Origin: Clostridiales bacterium UBA1738
GTDB lineage: Bacteria > Bacillota > Clostridia > UBA1381
Length of the DNA: 28,454 nucleotides
Direction: 5' to 3'
Assembly (NCBI GenBank): GCA_002315735.1
Contig: DCIA01000010.1
Coordinates: 138,269-166,722, forward strand
Position numbers and translations under genes: made by a program. Within the stretch, counting starts at the first letter, position 1, and each line of letters opens with the position of its first letter. Below the pieces are notes generated by a model. It had not been told where the DNA came from. It did no database searches and saw only the letters and a program-made list of their open reading frames with translations. This document shows, one piece after another, positions 13,257 through 22,289 of the stretch.

Positions 13257-14786
13257 CTATTCAAAATATTTTCTATCCAGATTTCTATATTGAATTGCCT
13301 CTGCGATATGCGACGGCAAAATATTTTCCGAACCTTCAAGGTCTGCAATAGTCCTTGCAACTTTAAGAATTCTAGAATGTGCTCTTGCAGAAAGCCCCAA
13401 TCTTTCAAACGCCATTTTAAGTATATTGTTTCCGGCATCGTCAAGCGCACAAAATTCCGAAATCATACCCGCCGTAAGCTGAGAATTGGAATAAATCTTA
13501 TAATTTTTATATCGTTCTCTTTGGATTTGCCTTGCTTTATTGACTCTTTTTTTGATTTCAGCAGAAGTTTCGCCTCTTTCAATTTTGGAAAGATCGTCAT
13601 ATTCAACACTGCCAACTTCTACCTGAATATCAATTCTGTCCAAAAGAGGCCCTGAAATTTTTGAGCGATATTGATTTATTTGGTGTGGCGAACAGGTGCA
13701 TTTTCTTTTTGAGTCGCCCAAAAATCCACACTTGCACGGATTCATACTTGCAATAAGCATCAAGTTACAAGGATATGTAAGGGTAGCGTTCACTCTTGAA
13801 ATTGTAACCTTTCCGTCTTCTAACGGCTGACGCATAACTTCAAGTGCTTCACGCTTAAATTCAGGAAGTTCGTCCAAAAACAAAACGCCGTTATGCGAAA
13901 GGGATAGTTCTCCCGGTTTTGGAACTGTGCCACCACCTGCAAGTCCTACCGTTGAAATTGTGTGATGTGGATTTCTAAAAGGTCTTGTTTTTGCAAAAGG
14001 CATATCCTTATTTAATGTGCCTGCGATTGAGTGTATTTTTGAAACCTCCAATGCTTCTTCAAAGGACAAGTCCGGCAAAATTGACGGCATTCTTTGTGCA
14101 AGCATCGTTTTTCCTGTTCCCGGTGGCCCGATAAGAAGCACATTATGATTTCCTGCTGCTGCAATTTCCAGCGCTCTTTTTGCGCTTTCTTGACCTTTTA
14201 CATCGCAAAAATCAAAAAGTGAGTCTATCTCATTTTCTAAAAACTTTTCACTTTCAATTTCATATTCTTCGATTAATTCATCACCTTTTAAGTGATTTAC
14301 GATATCCGAAATTTTGCTTACAGGATATACTTTTGCACCCTCAACTATTGCCGCTTCCTTAACATTTGCCGCCGGCACAAAAAACTCTTTATACCCTTTT
14401 TCAAAAGCCGAAATAACCATCGGCAGAACTCCCGAAACACTGTTTATACTTCCGTCAAGGGATAATTCTCCTATGATTATGCTATTGTCGGAAGGTGCAA
14501 CTGCCTGCCCTGTCGCAACTAAAATTGCAGTTGCGATAGCAAGGTCATAGCTTGTACCCTCTTTTCGAACTGACGCAGGTGCAAGGTTTACAATTAATTT
14601 CTTTGACGGAAAGACATAGCCTGAATTCTTTATTCCTGAGCGCACTCTTTCTCTTGCTTCCTTTACTGCCGCATCTCCAAGTCCTACAATTTCAAATCCC
14701 GGAAGCCCGCCCGTTACATCAACTTCAACCGTAACAGCAAAGCCGTCTATACCCATAAGTCCAACGGAATTAACTTTTGAAAGCAT
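13257..14786 (-). CDS. comM: YifB/ComM family Mg-chelatase-like AAA+ ATPase
   Basis: The 509-aa protein starts with the ChlI/LonC-like domain (GLPGFEIVGLGDAAVKEARERV). The AAA+ module follows: Walker A IGPPGTGKT, Walker B LFLDELPEF. The C-terminal Mg-chelatase domain contains zinc-type cysteines (SMNPCKCGF and KCTCSP), then SGPLLDRIDIQ and ARAHSRILKVARTIADLEG. ComM in naturally competent bacteria is a hexameric helicase that promotes branch migration in transformation; in other bacteria its role is less clear. It is the last gene of the minus-strand HD-recX-rimO-pgsA-ttcA-comM cluster, 12 bases after the ttcA-like gene. No good terminator follows before the BMC promoter, only a weak 6-bp stem near 13195-13220. 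Confidence 0.95.
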   Translation of the reverse strand: MLSKVNSVGLMGIDGFAVTVEVDVTGGLPGFEIVGLGDAAVKEARERVRSGIKNSGYVFPSKKLIVNLAPASVRKEGTSYDLAIATAILVATGQAVAPSDNSIIIGELSLDGSINSVSGVLPMVISAFEKGYKEFFVPAANVKEAAIVEGAKVYPVSKISDIVNHLKGDELIEEYEIESEKFLENEIDSLFDFCDVKGQESAKRALEIAAAGNHNVLLIGPPGTGKTMLAQRMPSILPDLSFEEALEVSKIHSIAGTLNKDMPFAKTRPFRNPHHTISTVGLAGGGTVPKPGELSLSHNGVLFLDELPEFKREALEVMRQPLEDGKVTISRVNATLTYPCNLMLIASMNPCKCGFLGDSKRKCTCSPHQINQYRSKISGPLLDRIDIQVEVGSVEYDDLSKIERGETSAEIKKRVNKARQIQRERYKNYKIYSNSQLTAGMISEFCALDDAGNNILKMAFERLGLSARAHSRILKVARTIADLEGSENILPSHIAEAIQYRNLDRKYFE

Positions 14787-14798
14787 ATTTCTATCCTC

Positions 14799-15530
14799 TT
14801 ATTTTCTAAAATCTACCGGCGTTTTTGCCCAGCCGTCTATATTTCCATTTTGAACTGCCGTAAACATTCTCTTTTTTAGCCCCGGATTTACCGACTTATC
14901 AAGAGTTGCCAAAATTTCTTTGATTTCTTGACGCTTTGTGTTTCCGTCTGCCGGACAATTACTTTTTACAATCGGCATTTCAAGGCGTCTTGCCACCGCT
15001 CTAATATCGCCCTCTCTTGTGTAAATTAGTGGTCTGATTGAATATAGGTCTGTTCTGTCAAGATATGTAACAGGCGAAAAACAACTGATTCTTCCCTCAT
15101 AAAACAGGCTAAGCAAAAATGTTTCTAAAACATCATCGTTATGATGCCCGAGCGCCACTCTGTTACAGCCGTTTTCTATCGCCAAATCATTTAATGCACC
15201 ACGGCGAAGCTTCGCACAAAGTGAGCAAGGATTTTCCTCTTGTCTATAATCAAAAACCACTTCTTTGATATTTGTGTGTTTTACTATATATTCTACGCCT
15301 AATTCTTTGCAAAACTCTGCGATTTTTGACCAATCCAAATTATATCCCATATCAAGAGTCAGTCCGACTACCGTAAATTTGTTTGGGTAAAATCTTGACA
15401 AGTTCGCAAGTGCTGCCAAAAGTACAAGGCTGTCCTTTCCTCCCGACACTCCAACTGCAATTTTGTCGCCGTCCTTTATCATATCATAATCTTCAACGGC
15501 TTTTCTTACCCTGCTGACTATTTTTTTCAT
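14799..15530 (-). CDS. ttcA: TtcA-family tRNA 2-thiolation PP-loop ATPase
   Basis: The protein has 243 aa. The PP-loop SGGKDSLVLL (about 30-39) binds ATP. NPCSLCAKLRRG supplies the CxxC pair, and GHHNDD and CPADGNTKR follow, typical of the TtcA/TilS-like group. Escherichia coli TtcA makes 2-thiocytidine at tRNA position 32 and binds an Fe-S cluster; the Clostridia homologue is assumed to act on tRNA. The start overlaps the pgsA stop by one base (TAATG). The family is secure; the exact modified base is not shown by the sequence. Confidence 0.88.
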   Translation of the reverse strand: MKKIVSRVRKAVEDYDMIKDGDKIAVGVSGGKDSLVLLAALANLSRFYPNKFTVVGLTLDMGYNLDWSKIAEFCKELGVEYIVKHTNIKEVVFDYRQEENPCSLCAKLRRGALNDLAIENGCNRVALGHHNDDVLETFLLSLFYEGRISCFSPVTYLDRTDLYSIRPLIYTREGDIRAVARRLEMPIVKSNCPADGNTKRQEIKEILATLDKSVNPGLKKRMFTAVQNGNIDGWAKTPVDFRK

Positions 15531-16084
15531 TATTTTGATTCCTTAAATATTCCTATATTTTTAATGACATAATCTGCTCCCGATATAACTGTAATTAAAG
15601 CCGAAAGCCAAATTAGAATTTCTGTTATAATTGTTCCTGTTTCATCAGGAAAAAACGGGAACATCATAATAATTGCTGCAATTATTGCAACCATTTGAAA
15701 AACCGTTTTAAGTTTTCCCCAAATCGATGCCGCAATAACAACACCCTCGCCTGCTGCTACAAGCCTTATTCCCGAAACGATAAATTCTCTTGCTAAAATA
15801 AGCATAACCGCCCAAACATTTGCTCGCCCAAGGCTTAAAAGTCCCAAAAATGCCGCAGTTGTCAGCATTTTATCTGCAAGTGGGTCCATAAATTTTCCAA
15901 AATTCGTTATTAGATTATATTTTCTTGCCATTTGTCCGTCCAGCGTGTCGGTTATTGATGCTACTGCAAAAACCCCAAGTGCCAAAGCAATATATGTCGG
16001 ATTTTCCGGATTTAGCAGTAAAAATAACATAAAAACCGGAACTAAAATCATTCTAAATATAGTAAGTTTATTTGGTGTATTCAT
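15530..16084 (-). CDS. pgsA: CDP-diacylglycerol-glycerol-3-phosphate 3-phosphatidyltransferase
   Basis: The protein has 184 aa with several membrane segments. The CDP-alcohol phosphotransferase motif D-G-x2-A-R-x8-G-x3-D-x3-D is complete (DGQMARKYNLITNFGKFMD, then PLADK). The family starts with NxPNxLTxxRxxLxP, here NTPNKLTIFRMILVP. It makes phosphatidylglycerol phosphate, the first step of phosphatidylglycerol and cardiolipin synthesis, in the cytoplasmic membrane. GAGGGG lies upstream of the ATG. It follows rimO by 21 bases and is translationally coupled to the ttcA-like gene. The rimO-pgsA order is common in Firmicutes. Confidence 0.96.
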   Translation of the reverse strand: MNTPNKLTIFRMILVPVFMLFLLLNPENPTYIALALGVFAVASITDTLDGQMARKYNLITNFGKFMDPLADKMLTTAAFLGLLSLGRANVWAVMLILAREFIVSGIRLVAAGEGVVIAASIWGKLKTVFQMVAIIAAIIMMFPFFPDETGTIITEILIWLSALITVISGADYVIKNIGIFKESK

Positions 16085-16105
16085 ATATGCATAACCCCTC
16101 TTTTA

Positions 16106-17434
16106 TCACTTTTCTATCATTTTTCCCGTCAAATCATATTCATCAGCATCTAGAATTTCAACTTCAACAAAAGAGCCGATTTCCACTTCATCTTCTGCCG
16201 CAAAATATACTGTTCCATCAACTTCAATACTATCCCTGTAACTTCTTCCATAGTACATAAAGTTACTTTCGTCATAGCCCTCTGTAAGAACTTCCATGCT
16301 TTTTCCTATTAAAGATTTGTTTATATCAAGCGATATTTTTTGCTGTTTTTCCATCAAAAGATTTTTCCGTTTTTCTTTTATTTCATCTTCTATCTGTTCG
16401 TCAAAATCTGCCGCCGGAGTACCCTCTTCCTTTGAATAGGCAAATACACCCATTCTGTCAAACTTAATATCCTCCACAAATTCCAAAAGTTCCAAAAAGT
16501 TTTCTTCTGTTTCGCCGGGGAACCCCGCAATTATTGATGTTCTTATTGAAACATTCGGCATTTTTTCTCGCATTTTTGCGACTTTGCTTTCAATTTCTTT
16601 TCGGTTTGTTCGCCTTGCCATTCTTCTTAGCACATCATTGTTAATGTGCTGAATCGGCATATCAATATATGGCAAAATATTGTTGTTTTCTGCCATTACA
16701 TCAATCAGTTCATCTGTGATTGCTTCGGTATAAAAATAGTGTATTCTTATCCAATGTATTCCGACAATTTTAGTAAGTTCTTTAAGAAGTTTAGAAAGTG
16801 CTTTCTCACCGTAAATATCTTCCCCATATCTTGTGGTATCCTGCGCAATTAAAATAAGTTCCTTTACACCACTTTTTGCAAGCGCTTTTGCTTCTTCCAC
16901 AATATCTTCGATTTTTCTGCTTTTATATCGGCCCCTAATTTTAGGTATTGCACAGTAGGTGCAGTTATTGTTACAGCCGTCTGCAATTTTTAAATATGCA
17001 GTATAAAACGGTGTAGATAAAATTCTTGGCAAATTCTCGGGAAGTTCATAATCTTGGTGACCAAAAAGACAAACCCTCTCGCCATTCTCTGCTCTTTTTA
17101 TAATTTCTGCAATTTGGTCAAAATCCCCTGCCCCAACTATTGCATCAACCTCAGGCATTTCTTTTTTCATATCATCGTGGTACCTTTCAGAAAGGCAACC
17201 CGTTGCAATTAATAGTTTACAGTTTCCGTCTTTTTTGTATTCTGCCATCTCTAAAATAGTGTTTATAGACTCTTCCTTTGCAGGCTCAATAAATCCGCAA
17301 GTATTTACAATTATGACTTCTGCTTGGTCAGGATTTACTACAATTTCGTGACCTTTTTCTGCAAGTATCCCAAGCATTATTTCTGCATCTGTCTGATTTT
17401 TAGGGCATCCCAGTGATACCATTCCTATTTTCAT
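16106..17434 (-). CDS. rimO: Ribosomal protein S12 methylthiotransferase
   Basis: The protein has 442 aa. The N-terminal MTTase domain contains the cluster cysteines in SLGCPKNQ, NTCGFI and TGCLSERY. The radical-SAM motif is CNNNCTYCAIP. A C-terminal TRAM domain ends the protein (VEVEILDADEYDLTG). RimO adds a methylthio group to the conserved Asp of ribosomal protein S12. The N-terminal MVSLGCPKNQTDAE separates it from the tRNA enzyme MiaB. It lies in the cluster with recX upstream (12 bases) and pgsA downstream. Confidence 0.97.
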   Translation of the reverse strand: MKIGMVSLGCPKNQTDAEIMLGILAEKGHEIVVNPDQAEVIIVNTCGFIEPAKEESINTILEMAEYKKDGNCKLLIATGCLSERYHDDMKKEMPEVDAIVGAGDFDQIAEIIKRAENGERVCLFGHQDYELPENLPRILSTPFYTAYLKIADGCNNNCTYCAIPKIRGRYKSRKIEDIVEEAKALAKSGVKELILIAQDTTRYGEDIYGEKALSKLLKELTKIVGIHWIRIHYFYTEAITDELIDVMAENNNILPYIDMPIQHINNDVLRRMARRTNRKEIESKVAKMREKMPNVSIRTSIIAGFPGETEENFLELLEFVEDIKFDRMGVFAYSKEEGTPAADFDEQIEDEIKEKRKNLLMEKQQKISLDINKSLIGKSMEVLTEGYDESNFMYYGRSYRDSIEVDGTVYFAAEDEVEIGSFVEVEILDADEYDLTGKMIEK

Positions 17435-17446
17435 CTAGTTACCTTC

Positions 17447-17923
17447 CTATTCTTCTTGACATTCTTCCTTTACCTTTTCAACGCAAGTTTTTATTTCGTC
17501 AAAGTCATATCCTCTGTACGCAAAATATCTAAATGCCCTATCTATATTCTTCCTATCAAAATTGCCTGAAAGTTTTTTTCTTACAAGCAAAAGCAGTACA
17601 TCCTCTGTATCTTCTGATAATTCCAAAAGGGCATTTTCAATATCCTCTTCCGAAATTCCTTTGTTTTTAAGTTCCAAAATGATGCGTCTTTTTCCGTATC
17701 TTTTAAGATTTTGCAAGTCTTTTGCATATCTTCTTGCATATTCGCTGTCATTTATAAAGTTGTATTCCTTTAAAAATGCTACAATTTCGTCAAAATCTTC
17801 AGGATTTGCTCCGGCACGCCTTAATTTTTCCAAAAGTTCTTTTTCGGAATGTGCCCTAAACCCCAACAGCCTCAGCGCCTTATCCTTTGCCTCGCTTTTA
17901 GTTAATTCTTTTTTCTCTGTCAT
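17447..17923 (-). CDS. recX: Regulatory protein RecX
   Basis: The protein has 158 aa with the three-helix repeats of RecX: ALRLLGFRAHSEKELLEKLRR, the central FINDSEYARRYAKD then GKRRIILELKNKGI, and a third repeat FRYFAYRGYDFDEI. RecX caps RecA filaments and limits recombination and the SOS response. recA itself is not in the window. The ATG overlaps the stop of the HD-domain gene (ATGA, 4 bases), which points to translational coupling because its own ribosome binding site is weak (TTAGGAT). Confidence 0.92.
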   Translation of the reverse strand: MTEKKELTKSEAKDKALRLLGFRAHSEKELLEKLRRAGANPEDFDEIVAFLKEYNFINDSEYARRYAKDLQNLKRYGKRRIILELKNKGISEEDIENALLELSEDTEDVLLLLVRKKLSGNFDRKNIDRAFRYFAYRGYDFDEIKTCVEKVKEECQEE

Positions 17924-19107
17924 ATCCTAAAATAATCAAACAACTGCCCAAAATCAACCGACCCGATTATTCTGTTTTCATATTTTTGGGAAATGTTGTG
18001 ATATCCTTCCTGAATTTGCTCCGAGCAAATGCCATATTTTATCGACATATACGCCTCTAAATATGCTGACAAATGGTCGCAAGCCCTAATAATCTCTCCG
18101 TCTATCGGAGAAAATTCGTCTTTATTGTATTTTTCGTTAATTTCGTCTGATGTTAGTTTTACAAGTTTTCCGTCAATTTTGACTTTTGACACAAATTCAT
18201 CTTGTGTGAAAAATTCAAGGTCTTTTTTAATTTCTTCTGTAACGAGCGGATATATAATTCTCTTCATCTGTTCGTCTTCAATTTCCTTTATTATACTGTC
18301 AAGACCTTTTACCGAAGATTTTACAGGCGACACGATATCCCTTGTCAAAACCTCCGGAATATCGTGGAAAAGTCCTCCAAAGAAGTTGTTTATTATTCTT
18401 TGTTTTGAACTATCGCATTCCAAAGATGTAAAATATGACATTATCGCAACAACAAGCATATGCCCCATAACCGAAGTTTGTGGCATTCTTACGGCTCTTG
18501 ACCACCTTTGTTGGTATCTTAATTTCCCCATAAGTGCCAAAAACTTTTGCAAGTTCGGATCTGTCGCAAATTTTGAAAATCCTGCAAAAGTGTTGCAGTC
18601 TGACAATCCTTTGTCAACCTCTTGCCTTACCTCTTCAATATCGTAGGTTGCTCTGTTTTGAGGATATATTACATCAAATTCCCAGTGCGTTGCATAATAG
18701 TGTGCTGCCTTTAAAATCAGTTTTTCCTTTTTTGCATATTCAGGGTCTTGAAAGTATTTGCACATCTTTTCGTAAAAATCACCCTTTATGCTTTGGGTTT
18801 TATTTTTAAGTTCGGCAAGCACCCATTCATTTATTTGTGGACCTTTTTCTTTCATTAGAAGATGAAACACAGGCGGCTTTATATCTGTTAGCACTATCCT
18901 ATGTAAAAACTCAAAAATGCCGCCTTCTAATAGTAAAAGTGGGTCATAGTTTCCCTCTCCTTCACATTTTGCAAAAACATAAGCATACACCATCTTATGT
19001 GCTTGTTTGTCAAGTTCCGAAAACCCGTTATGCGGACGAATATAGTCGTTCCAACGCTGAATTGATGCCGCATCATGTATTAGAGAAATTAATGATTTTC
19101 TTATCAA
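17920..19107 (-). CDS. HD-domain phosphohydrolase (YfbR-like)
   Basis: The protein has 395 aa from the chosen start. The C-terminal half carries the HD-superfamily signature: TSVMGHMLVVAIM with the first His, FGGLFHDIPEVLTRDIVSPVK with the HD pair, and ACDHLSAYLEA with the last Asp. The EVLTRD..SPVK segment is like the 5'-deoxynucleotidase YfbR. The N-terminal 190 residues (IQRWNDYIRP) have no recognised motif. Substrate unknown; a nucleotide monophosphate is plausible. The frame extends to a GTG at 19122, but the TTG at 19107 has GGGGTGG six bases before it, so that start is preferred. It is the first gene of the cluster and has its own promoter. Confidence 0.82.
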   Translation of the reverse strand: MIRKSLISLIHDAASIQRWNDYIRPHNGFSELDKQAHKMVYAYVFAKCEGEGNYDPLLLLEGGIFEFLHRIVLTDIKPPVFHLLMKEKGPQINEWVLAELKNKTQSIKGDFYEKMCKYFQDPEYAKKEKLILKAAHYYATHWEFDVIYPQNRATYDIEEVRQEVDKGLSDCNTFAGFSKFATDPNLQKFLALMGKLRYQQRWSRAVRMPQTSVMGHMLVVAIMSYFTSLECDSSKQRIINNFFGGLFHDIPEVLTRDIVSPVKSSVKGLDSIIKEIEDEQMKRIIYPLVTEEIKKDLEFFTQDEFVSKVKIDGKLVKLTSDEINEKYNKDEFSPIDGEIIRACDHLSAYLEAYMSIKYGICSEQIQEGYHNISQKYENRIIGSVDFGQLFDYFRI

Positions 19108-19144
19108 GATATTCCACCCCACTATCTAATTTACCATTATAATA

Positions 19145-19174
19145 ATTATACCACAAAATACCTAAAAAGGTCAA
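19145..19174 (-). promoter_or_regulatory. Promoter of the HD-recX-rimO-pgsA-ttcA-comM cluster
   Basis: On the minus strand TTGACC (19174-19169), an 18-bp spacer and TATAAT (19150-19145) lie about 35 bases before the TTG start. Gaps of at most 21 bases and several overlaps suggest that all six genes are read from it. Confidence 0.75.
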
Positions 19175-19284
19175 TACTTGTCTTTATTATGAAACAAAAC
19201 AATATTACTGACACAATTAGGATTTTTTTTCATATTCTATTAACAGGGGAATATCCCACAATTATTTTGAAAGGAAGTTTGTAT

Positions 19285-20115
19285 ATGAACGAAAAAGTAT
19301 GCACACAAGACAATTTTGGCTTTAAGGAAGCCGTTTGCATACATACTGACAAAGTATATGACAGTTGCCGTGATAAAGACTGTCTTGAAAATATAAGGGT
19401 TTATCTAACTGCTTACGGTCAAGACACCGTGGACAGAGCAATTAATGTAAAATGCACAAAGGCAGAAATTATTTGGGTATATTCTGATATCGAAGCCGTT
19501 CCGTTTAACAGAGGTTTCTATTCAGTTGACCTAAAATACTTCTTTAAAATTACTCTTGCAGTCTTTACAGGCCTTGGAAAACCTACCGAAGTTGAAGGTC
19601 TTGCAACATTTGACAAGAAGGTAATTTTGTTCGGTAGCGAAGGCAACGCAAAAGTATTTGCTTCAAAATATAAGCAAGATGCTTTTGACCCTCAAATGTG
19701 GAAAAAAACAAATATGCCAAATGCCGTTGTAGAGGTAGTTGACCCTATTGCTCTTGGTGCAAAAGTTGTAGATGTAAAAGAAAAATGTGGCTGCGATGAC
19801 GATTATGACCTTGCCAGCATTCCTGATTCTGTAAGTCGTGTTTTTGATGACAACCTAATTTTAGGTGGAGAGCAAAAACGTGTCTTTGTTTCAATCGGCA
19901 TTTTCTCTATTATAAGGCTTGAAAGAAGAGTTATGCTGCTTATCCCTGCATACGACTTCTGTGTTCCGCAAAAAGAATGTATAGGTGCAACAGACGATAA
20001 TCCTTGCGATTTATTTGACAGAATTTCTTTCCCTGTTGACGAATTCTTCCCACCTGAAAGATCGGAGTTTGACGAAGGCGACTCAGGCTGCGGCTGCGGC
20101 TCTCACAACAACTGA
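19285..20115 (+). CDS. Conserved Clostridia protein of unknown function with Cys-rich C-terminus
   Basis: The protein has 276 aa and I do not recognise a named family. It is soluble, with no signal peptide. Notable segments are DKVYDSCRDKDCLENIRVYL (20-40), VPFNRGFYSVDLKYFF, FDKKVILFGSEGNAKVFASK, a CGCDDDYD insert, a second FD/NLILGGEQKRVFVSIGIFSIIRLER block, and a C-terminal GCGCG. From memory, similar proteins with poly-Cys linkers are common in spore-forming Clostridia; a spore-coat-associated role is only a guess. The frame is open from 19189, but GAAAGGAAG before the ATG at 19285 decides the start. I could not define its promoter in 19175-19284. It is convergent with ftsZ and shares its terminator. 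Confidence 0.8.
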   Translation: MNEKVCTQDNFGFKEAVCIHTDKVYDSCRDKDCLENIRVYLTAYGQDTVDRAINVKCTKAEIIWVYSDIEAVPFNRGFYSVDLKYFFKITLAVFTGLGKPTEVEGLATFDKKVILFGSEGNAKVFASKYKQDAFDPQMWKKTNMPNAVVEVVDPIALGAKVVDVKEKCGCDDDYDLASIPDSVSRVFDDNLILGGEQKRVFVSIGIFSIIRLERRVMLLIPAYDFCVPQKECIGATDDNPCDLFDRISFPVDEFFPPERSEFDEGDSGCGCGSHNN

Positions 20116-20124
20116 TATTAATAC

Positions 20125-20160
20125 AAAAAAATAAGCCGAAGAAGTTCTTCGGCTTATTTA
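20125..20160. terminator. Bidirectional terminator between the Cys-tail gene (+) and ftsZ (-)
   Basis: AAATAAGCCGAAGAA and TTCTTCGGCTTATTT form a long stem with almost no loop beyond a tight turn. A-rich sequence precedes and T-rich sequence follows, so it can act in both directions. Confidence 0.88.
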
Positions 20161-20163
20161 TAT

Positions 20164-21321
20164 TTAGTCATTCTTTGGTTTGAAAAATGATGGAACATTT
20201 ACACTGTCCATACCCTTTTTCAATGATCTTGAAAAGATTGCATCATCATCGTTTGTAGGTGTTTGATATGATGGTGTTCTTGATGTTCCAAAATCAGGTG
20301 CTTTTGGAATATTTTGCATTACAGGAACTTCGGGTTTTACTCCTCTTTTGTTTTTTGAATTAAGTCCTGTTGCGATAAGAGTAACTTTGATTTCGTCCTT
20401 CATATTTTCATCAACGGCAGTACCAACGATAATTGTTGCATCTTGTGAAACCATTTCACGCACGATTGATGAAACTTCGCCCATATCAACAAGTGAGAAT
20501 TCTGTACCACCTGTAATGTTCAAAAGAACATTGTGAGCGCCTGCGATGCTTGTTTCAAGAAGCGGAGATTCGATAGCAGCTCTTACTGCATCTTGAGCAG
20601 CATTTTCGCCCTTACCGATACCGATACCCATATGAGCAACACCGGAGTCACGCATAATTGTGCTAACGTCAGCAAAGTCACAACTGATGATACCATTTTG
20701 AGCGATAACTTCAATGATACCTTCAACACCTTGTCTTAAAACCTCGTCAGCTAAACGGAAAGAATCTTGGATAGAAATCTTTTTATCTGCTGTTTTAAGT
20801 AGTAAATCGTTTGGGATTGTTACGATAGCATCAACATTTGCAGAAAGATTTTCGATACCTTGTTCTGCATTTCTTGCTCTTTGAGGGCCTTCAAAGAAGA
20901 ATGGCTTTGTTACAACTGCAACAGTTAAAATGCCCATTTCTTTTGCAAGTTTTGCAATTATAGGAGCAGCACCTGTACCTGTTCCGCCACCCATACCTGC
21001 TGTTATGAATACCATTTCTGTATTTTCAAGTAATTCTTTGATTGCATTTTCTGTTTCTTCAGCTGCCTTTTGACCAATTTCAGGTTTTGCACCTGCGCCA
21101 AGACCTTGTGTCAATCTTGCACCGATTTGAAGTGCGATAGGAGCTTTAACAGTTTTTAATTGTTGCAAGTCTGTATTGATAGCGATAAATTCTGCTTTTG
21201 CCACATTTGCTTCAATCATACGGTCAACGGCGTTATTTCCACCACCGCCAATACCAATAACTTTTATTCTTGCGCCATCTGTTGGTTGAACAACAGTATC
21301 AAGATCCATAATGTTTTCCAT
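20164..21321 (-). CDS. ftsZ: Cell division protein FtsZ
   Basis: The protein has 385 aa. The tubulin-type nucleotide-binding elements are IGIGGGGNNAVDRM and the signature GGGTGTGAAP. The synergy loop NGIISCDFADV completes the GTPase site between subunits. A variable linker rich in Pro, Thr and Asp leads to the C-terminal conserved peptide VPSFFKPKND, the docking site for FtsA/SepF-like anchors. FtsZ assembles the division ring. It lies downstream of ftsQ without ftsA between them. The start has AAAGGAGG, and a promoter sits in the 106-base gap to ftsQ. Confidence 0.98.
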   Translation of the reverse strand: MENIMDLDTVVQPTDGARIKVIGIGGGGNNAVDRMIEANVAKAEFIAINTDLQQLKTVKAPIALQIGARLTQGLGAGAKPEIGQKAAEETENAIKELLENTEMVFITAGMGGGTGTGAAPIIAKLAKEMGILTVAVVTKPFFFEGPQRARNAEQGIENLSANVDAIVTIPNDLLLKTADKKISIQDSFRLADEVLRQGVEGIIEVIAQNGIISCDFADVSTIMRDSGVAHMGIGIGKGENAAQDAVRAAIESPLLETSIAGAHNVLLNITGGTEFSLVDMGEVSSIVREMVSQDATIIVGTAVDENMKDEIKVTLIATGLNSKNKRGVKPEVPVMQNIPKAPDFGTSRTPSYQTPTNDDDAIFSRSLKKGMDSVNVPSFFKPKND

Positions 21322-21362
21322 TATATATCCTCCTTTGTTACTCTCTTTATCTATACCTTTAT

Positions 21363-21391
21363 ATTTTACTATGTTTTTTGAAATATTTCAA
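21363..21391 (-). promoter_or_regulatory. Promoter of ftsZ
   Basis: TTGAAA (21391-21386), a 17-bp spacer and TAAAAT (21368-21363) on the minus strand. It gives ftsZ its own transcription in addition to read-through from murA-ftsQ. Confidence 0.6.
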
Positions 21392-21427
21392 TAGTATTTC
21401 GAAACTTTTTCAAAAAAAATACATTTT

Positions 21428-22285
21428 TTATGGAGTATAAATTGCTTTCCCTTTTGTTGAAAGATTAATTGTACCTCTTGAATTTTCAGTAAGTTTGCTA
21501 GATGTTATTGCTTCTTTAAAAAGCGCTAATTTTCTTTGGAAATCCACATCTGAGCCACATACAACATCAAGTCTGTTTTGATAATTAAATCGTATATTCG
21601 ATAAATCTTCAAAAGAAATAGTCGTGATATCTCCTAAAATGCCGGCTTTTTCCATAAGTCTTATGCAATTATTAAGAGTTTTCCCCGTCTTTGCATCTTT
21701 AAATGAAATTTTAGCACCAACATTAGCAGAAGAAACGGAAATTCCTTCTAAAACTGCCACATTATCGTATTTTTGTTCCCTTTTTTCCAAAACCTTGCTG
21801 TCCTTATCAACAACAATAAATGTATTGCCAAACTTTATTTGATAAGACGGATTGCACTCTGTAATCTCAACAACAACCGTAGGTGGAATTAATTTTCTCT
21901 TAATTTTAACTTCCGAAACATAAGACATTTTAATGATTTTTCTTTTAAGTTTCATCTTTCCAAATCCGAAAAGATTTTTGCCTTTTAAATTCCCTATTTG
22001 TTTTGTTATTTGTTTTGTTTCAAGCCGTACATTACCCTCAATTTCAACCTTTTTTATGTTGAATATCGGAGTTAAATAGGTAATTAACAGAACGGCAATA
22101 AGAGCAAGAACCGTAAAGAAGGTATATCTTCTTCGTTTTTGCTCTCTTATGCGCTTTCTTTTTCTCTCATCGTGACGAGCTTTTATGCTCATCGTTTCAG
22201 GATTTTGCTTTTTTCGTTTTTGCACACCAAAGCGCTTTATTAACTTTTTAATTTTTCTTTTAAGCCCTTTTGTACGCTTTGCCAT
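21428..22285 (-). CDS. ftsQ: Cell division protein FtsQ/DivIB
   Basis: The protein has 285 aa. The first 54 residues are extremely basic (KRTKGLKRKIKKLIKRF, KRKRIREQKRRR) and cytosolic. One membrane segment follows (FFTVLALIAVLLITYL), then a POTRA domain (FNIKKVEIEGNVRLETKQI, then VSEVKIKRKLIPPTVVVEI) and a beta domain outside the cell. FtsQ/DivIB scaffolds FtsL and FtsB (DivIC) in the divisome. It starts 4 bases after the murA stop, so the two are co-transcribed. The strongly basic tail is typical of Clostridia versions. Confidence 0.9.
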   Translation of the reverse strand: MAKRTKGLKRKIKKLIKRFGVQKRKKQNPETMSIKARHDERKRKRIREQKRRRYTFFTVLALIAVLLITYLTPIFNIKKVEIEGNVRLETKQITKQIGNLKGKNLFGFGKMKLKRKIIKMSYVSEVKIKRKLIPPTVVVEITECNPSYQIKFGNTFIVVDKDSKVLEKREQKYDNVAVLEGISVSSANVGAKISFKDAKTGKTLNNCIRLMEKAGILGDITTISFEDLSNIRFNYQNRLDVVCGSDVDFQRKLALFKEAITSSKLTENSRGTINLSTKGKAIYTP

Positions 22286-22289
22286 AATC

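Noticed and set aside
18029..18646. 205-codon open frame on the + strand opposite the HD-domain gene
   Set aside because: Low-complexity Ser/Ile/Phe translation typical of an antisense shadow, with no start signal.
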